The notes under the pieces are model-generated. The model saw nothing but the letters and a program-made list of their open reading frames with translations. It did no database searches and was not told the origin of the DNA. Both the position numbers and the translations under genes were made by a program. This document shows, one piece after another, positions 1-10,049 of a stretch of DNA of 64,000 bases (position 1 is its first letter; every line of letters starts with the position of its first letter). Origin of the DNA: Fodinibius salipaludis (GTDB lineage Bacteria; Bacteroidota; Rhodothermia; Balneolales; Balneolaceae); the NCBI RefSeq assembly GCF_002287075.1, contig NZ_NSKE01000001.1, positions 248,001 through 312,000 of the forward strand, written 5' to 3'.

Positions 1-589
1 CAGCTATGATTACAAAGAATTTAGTGGAATCATACATCGCCAGTTCTACATGGAAACTGGCGCCGGGGCGAAGTTCCGAAATTTATGGGACGGCCTCTGG
101 GGGGCGTCAATTAGGTGGGATAAGAAATTTCAGCTCATAAACCGAATTTCATGGAGTCACCTTTATACCAAACGGCAGAGTTCCCAGGAACACCGGGGTG
201 ATCCTCCTTACGGTGCAGATGGTTATTATGGCAATAGTACCTACCGTAGCGGATGGACTTACCATGGCCGAACCATCGGAAACCCGTTAATGTTTACAGA
301 TGGCATTGGCATAGGAATAGATAATAATATCGTTATTGCTCACCAGTTTGACTTGGGGGGAGAAATCGGAAAAGTTGACTATTCTTTTACTGGAACATAT
401 AGCAGGAATTATGGATCAAGAAACACAGTAGGTTTTACCGGCCGTCGAGACCAGTATTCTTTACTGTTGCAAACTTCAGTGAATATAAAGACCAATATGA
501 ATTTAAAACTGGATTTGGCCTATGACACTGGTGAGCTATATCCTGACCAAATAGGTGGGATGGTTAGTTTATTCTATAAAATTCGATAA
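1..589 (+). CDS. Wzi-like outer-membrane capsule-assembly protein, C-terminal part (partial)
   Basis: The reading frame is open from the first base (codons start at base 2) and stops at 589, so this is the 3' end of a gene whose start lies outside the window; the ATG at 50 is only an internal methionine. The visible 195 residues have alternating polar/aromatic beta-strand texture and end in a short strand finishing FYKIR, as outer-membrane barrels often do. The stretch around YRSGWTYHGRTIGNPL resembles what I recall of the capsule-assembly Wzi family, whose members are outer-membrane beta-barrels that help hold surface polysaccharide. The glycosyltransferase and possible flippase-like genes just downstream fit a surface-polysaccharide setting. 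Family assignment is from memory of the motif; another barrel porin is possible. Confidence 0.55.
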   Translation, partial: SYDYKEFSGIIHRQFYMETGAGAKFRNLWDGLWGASIRWDKKFQLINRISWSHLYTKRQSSQEHRGDPPYGADGYYGNSTYRSGWTYHGRTIGNPLMFTDGIGIGIDNNIVIAHQFDLGGEIGKVDYSFTGTYSRNYGSRNTVGFTGRRDQYSLLLQTSVNIKTNMNLKLDLAYDTGELYPDQIGGMVSLFYKIR

Positions 590-709
590 TTATTGGTTGT
601 GTTTTTTTGCTTATCTACCCTACTACATTATCAATAAACTTCCCTATCCGATTGGCAACTCAGAGACATCTATCCAATGAATAAACTTACCCACTTATCC
701 CGAGTCGCC

Positions 710-1669
710 TTAAGATGTAGCCTTCTGGGTAGAATCTGTCTCTTCTTTTTTTATCAAACTTCCTTTAAATGCTAAAAAAGAATAGAGTCCCAAGTTCATT
801 AGTTTTGTTAACACATTGCTTGCCAATAATATTCCAGCAATTCCTGCTCCCGAAATGTTCAAGAATTGGGATATCTCCAAACTTGCGCCAATAAATAATA
901 AATCTCTACTCGGTAAGAACGGTATACGTGTGGAAATAATCTTAATACCCATATAAGTAAACCAAATATATAAAGGTACTTCAGGCATAACTACCATCCA
1001 CTGAATAATCTCTACACTATAGACAAACAGTAATCGAGCTAAGTGTATGCCAAATATTTTGGATGCCATCCCCGAGGACATTGTGATGATATAATGCCTA
1101 AAGTAAATTAGTGAGGCTAATATTAATACAACAGCTATTGCACCATAATAAAAATACTCTCGGTTAACTTCGATAATCTGCTGCAAATTTAACTGACTAA
1201 CATATAAGAAAATAGATAACAATACCGCTGCAACCAACGTCGAAGTAACTGAAGAAATAATATTATTGTCTTTAATTACTCCAAAAATATACCCTGAAGA
1301 TTCTTTAAGATTCTTTTTTGCCCAGATAAAAAAGTAAGCCTCTCCTGAATAACCAAGCACATCTGCATTATAGATTTTCTTCTGTATGAAGACTGGTAAT
1401 CCTTTTTTAAAAGAAAAATTGAGGGACGTGCCATATATAAATTGTTCAGACACTGGTAAAGCGAAATACAAGAATAAAAATAACACATAGAACCACGGTG
1501 TCACAGGTAGGGATTCCCAAACCCGCTGCCATCCAATTTCAGTAAGCTGATAAATCAGATATCCAATAACTATCGCAATAAAAACATACTGCAATGTTTT
1601 AGATATTCGTTTACCTGTCTTTGTCCTCCAAAAAGACAGCCATCTTTTTTTAAGTTTAGAAAAGGTCAA
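710..1669 (-). CDS. Multi-pass membrane protein, possible flippase-like (YbhN/LPG-synthase TM type)
   Basis: A 319-residue protein with a basic N-terminus (KLKKRWLSFWRTKTGKR) followed by about seven hydrophobic helices, the first near residues 27-42, and a short basic C-terminal tail. Length and layout match the lysylphosphatidylglycerol-synthase transmembrane / YbhN-like group, often found beside glycosyltransferases in polysaccharide loci and suspected of lipid-linked substrate flipping. Sequence identity to that group is not obvious to me, so the function is a guess from topology and context. The start is a TTG at 1669; no ATG lies upstream or near the N-terminus and no strong ribosome binding site is visible. 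Gene 1799-2821 lies upstream on the same strand. Confidence 0.4.
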   Translation of the reverse strand: MTFSKLKKRWLSFWRTKTGKRISKTLQYVFIAIVIGYLIYQLTEIGWQRVWESLPVTPWFYVLFLFLYFALPVSEQFIYGTSLNFSFKKGLPVFIQKKIYNADVLGYSGEAYFFIWAKKNLKESSGYIFGVIKDNNIISSVTSTLVAAVLLSIFLYVSQLNLQQIIEVNREYFYYGAIAVVLILASLIYFRHYIITMSSGMASKIFGIHLARLLFVYSVEIIQWMVVMPEVPLYIWFTYMGIKIISTRIPFLPSRDLLFIGASLEISQFLNISGAGIAGILLASNVLTKLMNLGLYSFLAFKGSLIKKEETDSTQKATS

Positions 1670-1798
1670 TATATCTGTCTAACGGAATTTAGATAAAGCA
1701 GTTTTTACTGCGATTATTTTTATATGAGAAGATATTTGGCAGGACATAAAGAAGTTCATCAATAAAAGAATGTGAACATTTGGATTTTAGGTAAAACC

Positions 1799-2821
1799 TT
1801 ATGGAAGATTCTTTAGTCGGCTTTGACTATCTCCTAAATTTGGGAGTTGTTTCTTAACCAACCGATTCCACGTCCGCTCGGAAAATTCAAAAAACGGCTG
1901 TTTTTCATGATACCACCCAAAGTGCAAGCAATATGGAGTGGTTTTTAAGTAATCGCCTTTTCCGGGGATGAGTGAAAATAAATTAATCAGTAACTTGCGG
2001 AGTAAGTTGCTCTTTAATCCCCTAAAACTATACACAAATCGGTCGCTGTAATATTTGCAGACTACATACTCGAAATCTGCATCGTGGGACGTCAAATCCG
2101 AAATATAGTCTAATTGCGGACTGGTATGCCCCTGCAGCCAAGGATATACGGGCAAATCGAGCTTGGACATGGCCATAGCCATGCTCCACTCACAGGATTC
2201 TTCACTGCGCCCCTGCTCCAAAGTGCGACTGCGAAAATGAGTTTCATCTTTGCGGTCCAGCATTTTTTGAGCCAATTCACACACTTTTTTGGTCAAGCTG
2301 TAATCCTGAGCGTAGACCATTCCTGTTTGTACGCGGCTCAAATAAGTAAGTCCAAAATGGTCCAAGGTACGCTTTCGACGCCGAAATAAAATATCAGCGA
2401 CGATACCGATATTCTTGGGCCCACCAAAGAAATTATCCGAAATTTGTGTTCCCGTTATGGTAAACGGATAGGGTTCAAAAGACTTCCACAAATTTTCGGG
2501 TTCTTTGCACCAAATAATATCGCTGTCGAGAAAAATATTTTTCTCAAAAAACATAAATTCATGCAGATGATGCTTAAAACCGACAATAGAAGCATGCTTT
2601 TCGGACAAAGTATGGATATAATCAAACACCCCTGTTAGCCCGTGCTCTTCGAGAATATTTTCGTGCTTTTCTGTACAAGCTAATGCCACAGGCCGATCTT
2701 CATCATACCGGCGTAGTGATACTACAGAAGCCACGGCATGCTTTAAGTAGCGTGGATGGCCATAGGTAGCATATACGTATCCCTCCGGGGCTAACCGCTT
2801 TTGTTGTACTGATTTTAACAT
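1799..2821 (-). CDS. GT-A-type glycosyltransferase-like protein
   Basis: A 340-residue soluble protein. The N-terminal half reads like a nucleotide-diphospho-sugar transferase: an early beta strand (YVYATYGHPRYLKHA), then a hydrophobic strand leading into FLDSDIIW near residue 100, a DxD-type motif that binds the metal-sugar nucleotide in GT-A enzymes. The C-terminal half has aromatic-rich stretches and PYCLHFGWYHEK, where a histidine could help bind metal as in GT8-like enzymes. Sugar donor and acceptor cannot be read. The possible flippase-like gene follows 129 bases downstream on the same strand and the Wzi-like gene ends nearby, so surface polysaccharide assembly is a reasonable inference. 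Start ATG at 2821. Confidence 0.6.
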   Translation of the reverse strand: MLKSVQQKRLAPEGYVYATYGHPRYLKHAVASVVSLRRYDEDRPVALACTEKHENILEEHGLTGVFDYIHTLSEKHASIVGFKHHLHEFMFFEKNIFLDSDIIWCKEPENLWKSFEPYPFTITGTQISDNFFGGPKNIGIVADILFRRRKRTLDHFGLTYLSRVQTGMVYAQDYSLTKKVCELAQKMLDRKDETHFRSRTLEQGRSEESCEWSMAMAMSKLDLPVYPWLQGHTSPQLDYISDLTSHDADFEYVVCKYYSDRFVYSFRGLKSNLLRKLLINLFSLIPGKGDYLKTTPYCLHFGWYHEKQPFFEFSERTWNRLVKKQLPNLGDSQSRLKNLP

Positions 2822-2875
2822 ACAAGTAAATTAGTTTGATACGAATATAATGGGATGACACCTCTTTATTAAACC

Positions 2876-3502
2876 TTATTTAGCCGCTCTCTTACGGAGA
2901 GTTTCCAAAAGGGAATCGTATCCTTTTTTACGAATCACATTTTGAAATTGACGCTTGTAAGATCCGGCTGTTGAGACATCATCAATAATCATATCTGTAA
3001 CTACCCATTGATTGCTTTGCCCATCGTATTTCATCTCATAACTAACGGGAGTCCGTACCTTTTCGAGCTGGGCTAAGGTTTTAACCGTGGCAGAACTGTC
3101 CTGTACTTTAATCTGCTCATATTTTACATCAGCCCGATAAATATCCAGCTTATTCAATGATTGGTCACGAATTATAGTCGAAAAGAGATCAACAAATTCA
3201 GTTCGCTGCTCTTCCGACAATGTATCATAAGTAGCTTGCAATGCCTGCTGTGCCATAGTCCGATAATCAATAACTCCGTTGATAATATCTTTCAATGTAT
3301 CACGCTGCTCCTGTGTATATTCTGTCCCTTTAGGACCAAGCAAATCTTTAATTTCCTCATCACGCTCTTCGAGCAAGTTACGTACCGTGGAACTATCTAA
3401 TTGGGCAAAACCGTCTGTAGGATTTAAAAACACAAATCCCAAAAAGATGGATAGAAATACTATGGAAAGTTTATTTAGTGAAGTAATCATATTAATTCTC
3501 AT
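2876..3502 (-). CDS. mlaC: MlaC/Ttg2D-like periplasmic phospholipid-binding protein
   Basis: A 208-residue protein with a signal peptide (hydrophobic residues 13-28, likely cleaved after GFAQ) and an MlaC-type body: a helical region containing IINGVIDYRTMAQQAL, then EEQRTEFVDLFSTII, then a beta-rich part ending QWVVTDMIIDDVS, typical of the toluene-tolerance Ttg2/MlaC fold. MlaC shuttles phospholipids through the periplasm between an outer-membrane complex and the MlaFEDB ABC transporter. Only a TolC-like gene lies upstream, overlapping by 11 bases; mlaF, mlaE and mlaD are not in the window. A second in-frame ATG at 3490, just after the upstream stop, is an alternative start. Confidence 0.75.
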   Translation of the reverse strand: MRINMITSLNKLSIVFLSIFLGFVFLNPTDGFAQLDSSTVRNLLEERDEEIKDLLGPKGTEYTQEQRDTLKDIINGVIDYRTMAQQALQATYDTLSEEQRTEFVDLFSTIIRDQSLNKLDIYRADVKYEQIKVQDSSATVKTLAQLEKVRTPVSYEMKYDGQSNQWVVTDMIIDDVSTAGSYKRQFQNVIRKKGYDSLLETLRKRAAK

Positions 3503-4880
3503 TCGAAAGTTCTAAAATTGGCAGACCGGATTTACGATATAATTCAGCAATATTATTATTGAAATTAAAAACTTCTCGTTTCAGCTGAACCCGAAGCTCC
3601 AGTTCTTTTTTCATTGCATCGATCAGGTCCTTTGTATCTCCCATACCAAAATCATAATCAAGTTGTTCCTGGCGAAGCCATTTCTTACTGGTTCTGTGGG
3701 CCTCATCTGTCTTGTCAACTTTAACTTTAGAGAGTGAAGTCTCTTTATAAGCCTGATTAATCCCTAAAACTATACCATCAACGGCAGCGTCTTTTAAATA
3801 TTTTGCCTGGCGATACTGTATTCTTCCTTTTTCAATATCTGCCTTAATACTTAAAAAATCGAGATTCTGTCGGATACCAAATCCAAATGAACCCGAAGCA
3901 TAGTTTGAATTATTAATAATGAAAGGATTGCTCTGCCGCGGACGGTTAGGAGTATTTGCATAACTTCCGTTTAGTCCTATATAAAGGGATGGATAATTCT
4001 TCTGCTTCTGTGCTTTCATACCGTATTCAGCAGCATCAATACCCGCTTCGATGGCATCAATCTCAGATCGGTTAGCCAGAGCATATGACCGATAATAATC
4101 TATTTCTCTGAGCTCTCCTGCAACGGGATCTAAAAAATTACTATCGGGCATATAAACCGTATTTTCATCAGCATTAAGTACATAATTCCAAATACGTTGG
4201 GTTGTTTCTGCTTCTTCACGCACTTCGGCTGCCCGAATATCAAACTCTGACTTGAATATCTTGAATTTGAATAACTCTGATTCATCAAATTCAGTATCGC
4301 CATCCTCCTGTTTTTCCTCAATTTGTCGCTCAATCTTATCAATCTGGTTTTGCGCCTCATCAAGCAATACCAAAATTTCATTCGTCAATAAATAGCTTTG
4401 ATAAAGCTCAAACAAACGAAGACGCACATTAGCCTTTTCCTTTTCAAACTGCTTTTGAGCAGAAACAGCAGCAGATTTAGCAGCTTTAACAGCATTTTTA
4501 AGAGCTCCCCAGGCAAAAATAGGTTGAACGGCAGATACTTCTGCCCGGGTAAATACAGCCCAGTTTTCCCAATCATTTTCAAGATTCGGATCAAGATAGT
4601 ACTGATCCTCAGGTAAATTCGTCTGGCTAATTACCCCGGGGACAATTCCATGCTGGGTGCTAAGTTCAAAACGCGGAAGGTATCGTTGAGACTGTGCCTG
4701 ATTAATCTGATTATTTGCAAGATCTACTTTTCGCTGCTCGAACTCAATTTGTCCCGAATTTTCAATTCCTCTCTCGATAAATGATTCAAGCGACACTTTT
4801 ACAGTATCCTGCCCAACTGTTATCATTGGAAGCAAAAAAAAACAGAAAAGTAATGCCGGTATATATTGTTTCATGGTCAT
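3492..4880 (-). CDS. TolC-family outer-membrane efflux protein
   Basis: A 462-residue exported protein with a signal peptide (residues 1-23, ending TVGQ) and two long helical coiled-coil regions separated by short strand regions (around SLYIGLNGSYA and SGSFGFGIRQNL), the duplicated pattern of TolC-type outer-membrane channels. Such proteins form trimeric channel-tunnels that receive substrates from inner-membrane pumps with adaptor proteins. The partner is not encoded here; the RND operon near 33 kb has no channel gene of its own, so this could serve it, but that is only inference. It overlaps the MlaC-like gene, suggesting co-expression. Start ATG at 4880, with a second ATG two codons in. 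Confidence 0.8.
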   Translation of the reverse strand: MTMKQYIPALLFCFFLLPMITVGQDTVKVSLESFIERGIENSGQIEFEQRKVDLANNQINQAQSQRYLPRFELSTQHGIVPGVISQTNLPEDQYYLDPNLENDWENWAVFTRAEVSAVQPIFAWGALKNAVKAAKSAAVSAQKQFEKEKANVRLRLFELYQSYLLTNEILVLLDEAQNQIDKIERQIEEKQEDGDTEFDESELFKFKIFKSEFDIRAAEVREEAETTQRIWNYVLNADENTVYMPDSNFLDPVAGELREIDYYRSYALANRSEIDAIEAGIDAAEYGMKAQKQKNYPSLYIGLNGSYANTPNRPRQSNPFIINNSNYASGSFGFGIRQNLDFLSIKADIEKGRIQYRQAKYLKDAAVDGIVLGINQAYKETSLSKVKVDKTDEAHRTSKKWLRQEQLDYDFGMGDTKDLIDAMKKELELRVQLKREVFNFNNNIAELYRKSGLPILELSNEN

Positions 4881-4939
4881 AATGTTAGAATAGAAATATT
4901 ATATCTATCAACGAATAACCTGCAAATTTATTTAAATAA

Positions 4940-4968
4940 AAAGCCCCTCCCATTGGGAAGGGGCTTTT
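4940..4968 (-). terminator. Rho-independent terminator after tRNA-Ser
   Basis: A GC-rich hairpin (AAAGCCCC...GGGGCTTT, one bulge, ATT loop region) lies directly past the 3' end of tRNA-Ser on the minus strand and is followed there by a T-rich run. Confidence 0.8.
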
Positions 4969-4975
4969 ATTAGAG

Positions 4976-5062
4976 CGGAGGGAGAGGGATTCGAACCCCC
5001 GAGACCCATAAGGGCCTGCCGGTTTTCAAGACCGGTGCATTCAACCGCTCTGCCATCCCTCC
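4976..5062 (-). tRNA. tRNA-Ser (anticodon UGA)
   Basis: On the minus strand an 87-nt class II tRNA can be folded. The acceptor stem GGAGGGA pairs with TCCCTCC, the anticodon arm is CCGGT-CTTGAAA-ACCGG giving anticodon UGA, a long serine-type variable arm follows, and the T arm contains GGTTCGAATCC. The discriminator base is G, as usual for serine tRNAs. CCA is not encoded in the DNA. A terminator follows immediately; atpG ends 17 bases upstream, so the tRNA may be transcribed with or just after the ATP synthase operon. Confidence 0.97.
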
Positions 5063-5079
5063 AAGTATTAAAAAACTAC

Positions 5080-5973
5080 TTATGCTTCTTCAAGAGCCTG
5101 TGCACCCGAAATAATTTCAGAAATTTCGGTCGTAATTGCACTCTGTCGTGCCCTGTTGTACTCAAGCTGAAGATCTTCCTTCATTTCCTGAGCATTTTCT
5201 GTAGCATTATCCATCGCAGTCATCCGTGCGCCCTGTTCTGCAGCATTCGACTCCAGAATAGCTCTCCAAAGTTGTAAATTCAAGTGCAAAGGTAACAGTT
5301 TTTGGAGAATATTTTCTACATCCGGCTCAAAAATATATTCGGTAGAAGACATATCTTCTTCCTCATCCTCATCTACCAATTTTGTCGGATCAATAGGTAA
5401 AACAGACTCGACAATCCTGTTTTGAGCAATTACAGACTTAAACTCATTATAGGCCACCTTAACTTTGTCAAAGGTCCCTGATTTAAAATCATTAACAACT
5501 GATTTCATAATGTCAGTTGCTTTACTAAAAACAATTTCATCCCAAAAACCGGGATATTCCGCTATAACATTATAATTACGCTTACCGAAATATTTGATCG
5601 CCTGTCGGCCAATACACATTAGTGACAAGGTGCCACTTTCATGATACTCACTGTACTCATTGCTAATTGTATCTTCAACAGCTTTAAACAAGTTGTTATT
5701 AAAAGCACCGCAAAGACCCCGATCAGAACCAACAACAATAAATAAAACATTATCTGTCGATTCAGGCGTACGTAGCAGTACATTATCTTCACTGGAATTT
5801 TCGACCAGACGTCCCACGACTTCTTTCATTTTGGAAGCATAGGGACGCGTTTCAACAATGCGATCTTGCGCTTTGCGCAACTTAGCAGCAGCCACCATCT
5901 TCATGGCACGGGTAATCTGCTGCGTATTTTTAATCGATTCTATCCGGTTTCGTATGTCGCGAAGATTAGCCAT
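5080..5973 (-). CDS. atpG: ATP synthase F1 subunit gamma
   Basis: A 297-residue protein forming the central rotor shaft of F1. The N-terminal helix has the family hallmark RIESIKNTQQITRAMKMVAA, the middle has VGSDRGLCGAFN, and the C-terminal helix includes ENAQEMKEDLQLEYNRARQSAITTEISEIISGA, all typical of AtpG. An acidic insertion (DEDEEEDMSS) around residues 196-205 is a minor family variation. It is the last gene of the ATP synthase operon, 3 bases after atpA. Confidence 0.98.
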   Translation of the reverse strand: MANLRDIRNRIESIKNTQQITRAMKMVAAAKLRKAQDRIVETRPYASKMKEVVGRLVENSSEDNVLLRTPESTDNVLFIVVGSDRGLCGAFNNNLFKAVEDTISNEYSEYHESGTLSLMCIGRQAIKYFGKRNYNVIAEYPGFWDEIVFSKATDIMKSVVNDFKSGTFDKVKVAYNEFKSVIAQNRIVESVLPIDPTKLVDEDEEEDMSSTEYIFEPDVENILQKLLPLHLNLQLWRAILESNAAEQGARMTAMDNATENAQEMKEDLQLEYNRARQSAITTEISEIISGAQALEEA

Positions 5974-5976
5974 GAA

Positions 5977-7599
5977 TTATGCTTCCTCTTCTTGTGCAGC
6001 GTTAAGTTGATCGATTACCGTTTTGGCAACTTCCATTAACTTATCACCAAAATCTTCATCAAGATTTCCTGATTCAGCAAGCTCAGCCATCTCATCATCA
6101 TATTTGACGTGGACCGTCTCGATGTATTCTTCCTCAAACTCCTGGATTTGATCGACATCCAGTTCGTCAAGAAGACCTTCACTGTTTATTTTAAGCAGTG
6201 CTATTTGATCTTCGACCGGACGCGGCTGATAAATATCCTGCTTCAAGAGTTCAACAGTGCGCTCACCACGTTTGAGCTGTCGCTGTGTAGCGGGATCAAG
6301 ATCGGAACCAAACTTTGCAAAAGCTTCAAGCTCTCGGTACTGAGCTAAGTCAAGTTTCATCGTTCCTGAAAGCTTCTTCATTGATTTTACCTGAGCAGAA
6401 CCACCAACACGAGATACCGAAGTACCAACGTCAATAGCGGGACGTACCCCGGAATTAAACAGATCTGTGTCAAGGAAAATCTGTCCGTCAGTAATTGAAA
6501 TCACATTTGTTGGAATGTATGCTGATACGTCACCGGCCTGAGTCTCAATAATTGGCAATGCAGTCAATGACCCTCCCCCCTTCATCATGGGTTTTAACTC
6601 TTCAGGCACATTATTCATCTGCTTGGCAATTTTATCATCATCAATAATCTTTGCAGCACGCTCCAACAGACGACTGTGTAGATAGAATACATCACCGGGA
6701 TATGCTTCACGCCCTGGAGGTCGCTTAAGTAGAAGCGAAAGCTCACGATAAGCAACGGCCTGCTTTGATAAGTCATCAAAGACTACCAAGGCATGACGGC
6801 CTGTATCACGGAAATATTCACCAATAGCCGCCCCTGCGAAAGGTGCAATGTAACGCATTGGAGCAGATACACTTGCCGGAGCAGAAACTATGGTTGAGTA
6901 GTCAATAGCGTCATTATCTTCCAACGCCTTTGCAATACCCGCAACCGTAGAACCCTTTTGACCAACGGCCACATAAATGCAGTGTACCGGCTTATCGGTG
7001 TCTTGTGTTTCTTTTTGGTTGATAATCGTGTCAATAGCAACAGATGTTTTACCCGTTTGGCGGTCACCAATAATTAGCTCACGCTGTCCTCGACCAATGG
7101 GGATCAACGAGTCAATGGCCTTAATTCCTGTTTGTAGCGGTTCTTTTACCGGTTCACGATAAATTACACCGGGAGCTTTACGCTCAAGTGGAATTTGAAT
7201 AGTATCACCGGAAATAGGTCCCTTACCATCGAGTGGACGTCCAAGAGGATCTATAACGCGTCCGAGAAGTCCATCCCCAACATTTATAGAAGCAATACTC
7301 TTGGTTCGTCGAACAGTATCCCCTTCTTCAACCACGCTGGTTCCTCCAAAGAGAACTACACCAACATTGTCTTCCTCAAGGTTAAGTACCATTCCACGAA
7401 TCGAGTTACCATCCTCATCTATGGAATCAGGCAAATCAACAAGTTCACCGGCTTGTACTTTGGATAACCCATACACACGGGCAATACCATCCCCTACCTC
7501 GAGGACTGTTCCCACATCATAGGTGTCTGCCTCATCGTCGAAGCCGGATAGTTGTTTACGTAATATTGCTGATACTTCGTCTGGTCTAACTTGACTCAT
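5977..7599 (-). CDS. atpA: ATP synthase F1 subunit alpha
   Basis: A 540-residue non-catalytic nucleotide-binding subunit of F1. The P-loop is GDRQTGKTS near residue 178, and the family signature region [17 protein letters not shown] is intact. The N-terminus ([13 protein letters not shown]) is the usual beta-barrel lead-in. The C-terminus is somewhat longer than in E. coli and rich in Asp/Glu. The partner catalytic beta subunit is not in this window. It lies between atpH and atpG, 33 and 3 bases away. Confidence 0.98.
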   Translation of the reverse strand: MSQVRPDEVSAILRKQLSGFDDEADTYDVGTVLEVGDGIARVYGLSKVQAGELVDLPDSIDEDGNSIRGMVLNLEEDNVGVVLFGGTSVVEEGDTVRRTKSIASINVGDGLLGRVIDPLGRPLDGKGPISGDTIQIPLERKAPGVIYREPVKEPLQTGIKAIDSLIPIGRGQRELIIGDRQTGKTSVAIDTIINQKETQDTDKPVHCIYVAVGQKGSTVAGIAKALEDNDAIDYSTIVSAPASVSAPMRYIAPFAGAAIGEYFRDTGRHALVVFDDLSKQAVAYRELSLLLKRPPGREAYPGDVFYLHSRLLERAAKIIDDDKIAKQMNNVPEELKPMMKGGGSLTALPIIETQAGDVSAYIPTNVISITDGQIFLDTDLFNSGVRPAIDVGTSVSRVGGSAQVKSMKKLSGTMKLDLAQYRELEAFAKFGSDLDPATQRQLKRGERTVELLKQDIYQPRPVEDQIALLKINSEGLLDELDVDQIQEFEEEYIETVHVKYDDEMAELAESGNLDEDFGDKLMEVAKTVIDQLNAAQEEEA

Positions 7600-7632
7600 T
7601 GGTTCAAATGTTATTTAAAACGTCTTTAATTT

Positions 7633-8181
7633 CTATTCTACAGTTGTTGACAATAACGATTCTTCAAGCTCTTTAAGCTTGTGCTTAACCGTTCCGTCTA
7701 TTACTGTGTCCTCAATACGGATAGCCATACCACCTTTTAAATCTTCATCAACAGTGATATTCATATCCACATTTTTTTGTGTTTTTTGCTCCAGGTTTTT
7801 GTGAAGCAGTTCTTGCTGCTCATTGCTTAATTCCCGAGCGACAAATACCTCCACAGTAATGATGCCGGCATGCTCTTTATACTTCTCAATAAAAGCCTCA
7901 GTAACCTGATCTAACAGATTTATGCGATCTTTACGAGATAACAACTTCAGAAACAGCTTAGTTGGCTCTTCAAGCTCATCAAAAAAGATTTTTTCCAAAG
8001 CCTGTATCTTGTCATCAAAATTAATAACAGGACTTCGCAAAAATAGAACTAAATCCCGCGATTCTTCCAACGTATTATGGATGTACTCGATATCATTTAG
8101 TAATTCATCGACCTCATCCCGTTCCTTGCCCAACTCAAGAAGGGCGGTCGCATATCTTCGGGCTGCTTTTGTTATAGGCAT
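7633..8181 (-). CDS. atpH: ATP synthase F1 subunit delta
   Basis: A 182-residue peripheral-stalk subunit. The N-terminal helical bundle begins ITKAARRYATALLELG, the standard AtpH opening, and the C-terminal part has DEDLKGGMAIRIEDTVIDGTV, matching the conserved GGxxIRxxDxVxDGS-like motif. It links F1 alpha to the b-subunit stalk. It is 6 bases after atpF and 33 before atpA, in normal operon order. Confidence 0.97.
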   Translation of the reverse strand: MPITKAARRYATALLELGKERDEVDELLNDIEYIHNTLEESRDLVLFLRSPVINFDDKIQALEKIFFDELEEPTKLFLKLLSRKDRINLLDQVTEAFIEKYKEHAGIITVEVFVARELSNEQQELLHKNLEQKTQKNVDMNITVDEDLKGGMAIRIEDTVIDGTVKHKLKELEESLLSTTVE

Positions 8182-8187
8182 CTAACT

Positions 8188-8703
8188 TTAGTTTTTTGAG
8201 ATGTCTTTTATAAAGCTATCTACCAGCTTATTATTCTTTTTCTCATCCAATTCAGCATCAATGATCTTTGATGCTGACTGTATGGCCAAATGTGCAACCT
8301 CATCACGAAGCTCCATCATAGCACGTTTCTTTTCTTGCTCGATCGTTTCACGAGCTTGTTCAAGAATTTGCTCAGCCTCTTCCTTGGATTTTTCTATACG
8401 TTCTGCACGGAGCATTTCAGCTTCTTCGATAGCTTCTTTGCGGATTTCTTTTGCTTTTTTCTCAGCTTCCCGCAATGCTTTTTCATTATCCTTTGAAATC
8501 TTTTCGGCACGTTCTAATGCCTGTTCAGCTGATTCCAAAGAGTCCTTGATGCGTGTTTCACGCTCTTGAAGCGCGTCCATAATTAATGGCACCGCATACT
8601 TACTCATTAGGACAAGAAATAATATCAGCGAAATTGCTACCCAAATAGCGAAACCGCTACTAAAGGAGAGTATTCCTCCTCCGCCTGCTAAAAATAGCAT
8701 CAT
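8188..8703 (-). CDS. atpF: ATP synthase Fo subunit b
   Basis: A 171-residue peripheral-stalk subunit: one N-terminal membrane helix (about residues 14-33, SGFAIWVAISLILFLVLM) followed by a long charged helix rich in Glu, Lys and Arg that would dimerise as a coiled coil and reach delta at the top of F1. Length is typical. A single b gene is present, with no separate b'. It sits 23 bases after atpE. Start ATG ATG at 8703; the exact choice between the two is unimportant. Confidence 0.97.
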   Translation of the reverse strand: MMLFLAGGGGILSFSSGFAIWVAISLILFLVLMSKYAVPLIMDALQERETRIKDSLESAEQALERAEKISKDNEKALREAEKKAKEIRKEAIEEAEMLRAERIEKSKEEAEQILEQARETIEQEKKRAMMELRDEVAHLAIQSASKIIDAELDEKKNNKLVDSFIKDISKN

Positions 8704-8726
8704 AGTTTATAGTTGAATAATTATTA

Positions 8727-8984
<258 letters not shown>

Positions 8985-9008
8985 TTATGTGATAAAAATA
9001 AATTGTTG

Positions 9009-10043
9009 TTATGCGTGCGCTTCAATTCCTTCATCATGCGCATGCTCTTCGGCCGCCATTCCAATAAATACTGCCGAAAGAAGTGTAAAAATATATGCCT
9101 GCAAAACACCCACAAAAGCCTTAAGTGCATAGAGCGCAACGGTAAGTGGTACAGAGAATAAGCTCATACCAACTCCGGCCGCAGCTCCGAAAATATCAGT
9201 AAAGATAAAAATCAATCCCAGAATACAAATGATCATAATCTTACCGGAGAGCATATTTGCAAACAAACGTACTGCGAGCGCAAAGGGCTTAGTGAAGAGT
9301 CCAATAATTTCAATAGGTGTTAGAATGATACGCATCCAGCCGGGAACGCCGGGAAACCAAAAAACATGCTCCCAGTGATCCTTTGTACCATTCCACTGAG
9401 TAATAAAGAATGTAAATGCCGCTAATACACCGGTAACCGTAATATCAGCAGTTGCTGTTGCTCCCCAGGGCAACAATCCAAAAAGATTCATAAATGATAT
9501 CCCGATAAATACAGTAAACAAATAGGGGACAAATTTCTGATATTTATTATCAGGGATATTTTTCTTTGCAATATCATCGCGGACAAATACAAAAACAATC
9601 TCAAACAAATTCTGAAACCAGCCTTTCGGCTCAGTCTTACGCCCTACTCCCTGCCGGTATCTGCGAGCCATTGCAATGGTTATCCAAACTGTTAATATCA
9701 GCCCGAACCAAACATACATCAAATGCGAAGTGATAGATAAATCCAACGTAATTTCCGCCCCATTAGCGGGCATTAATGCACCATCCTTCTCAACAAACTC
9801 ACCGGACTCAACAGCACTTTCTGTGCTGCTATAGACAAATAAATCACCTTCAACCAAAAAGATACGAGGCAGGGGAACATAATATCCCAAAACCGCCAAC
9901 TCATGATGGTCGACGACTTTTCCTACAACGTCAATAGGAGCACTATCGGAATCTTGTGCAGCTTTATCCGAGGCTTCTGTTAATGGGGTGAAGAAGAGAA
10001 CCAGTAAGAGTGTTACGAACAGTCGGCGGAAGGCCCTTAGCAT
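9009..10043 (-). CDS. atpB: ATP synthase Fo subunit a with exported N-terminal extension
   Basis: A 344-residue membrane subunit carrying the proton half-channels. The first about 25 residues look like a signal peptide (RRLFVTLLLVLFFTPLTEAS), followed by about 80 hydrophilic residues before the first core helix (HLMYVWFGLILTVWITIA). This long exported N-terminus is, as I recall, usual in Bacteroidota AtpB. The essential arginine is in AVRLFANMLSGK, and the last helix region carries VGVLQAYIFTLLSAVFIG. It lies 6 bases after the AtpI-like gene and heads the structural Fo genes. Confidence 0.97.
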   Translation of the reverse strand: MLRAFRRLFVTLLLVLFFTPLTEASDKAAQDSDSAPIDVVGKVVDHHELAVLGYYVPLPRIFLVEGDLFVYSSTESAVESGEFVEKDGALMPANGAEITLDLSITSHLMYVWFGLILTVWITIAMARRYRQGVGRKTEPKGWFQNLFEIVFVFVRDDIAKKNIPDNKYQKFVPYLFTVFIGISFMNLFGLLPWGATATADITVTGVLAAFTFFITQWNGTKDHWEHVFWFPGVPGWMRIILTPIEIIGLFTKPFALAVRLFANMLSGKIMIICILGLIFIFTDIFGAAAGVGMSLFSVPLTVALYALKAFVGVLQAYIFTLLSAVFIGMAAEEHAHDEGIEAHA

Positions 10044-10049
10044 TAAATT

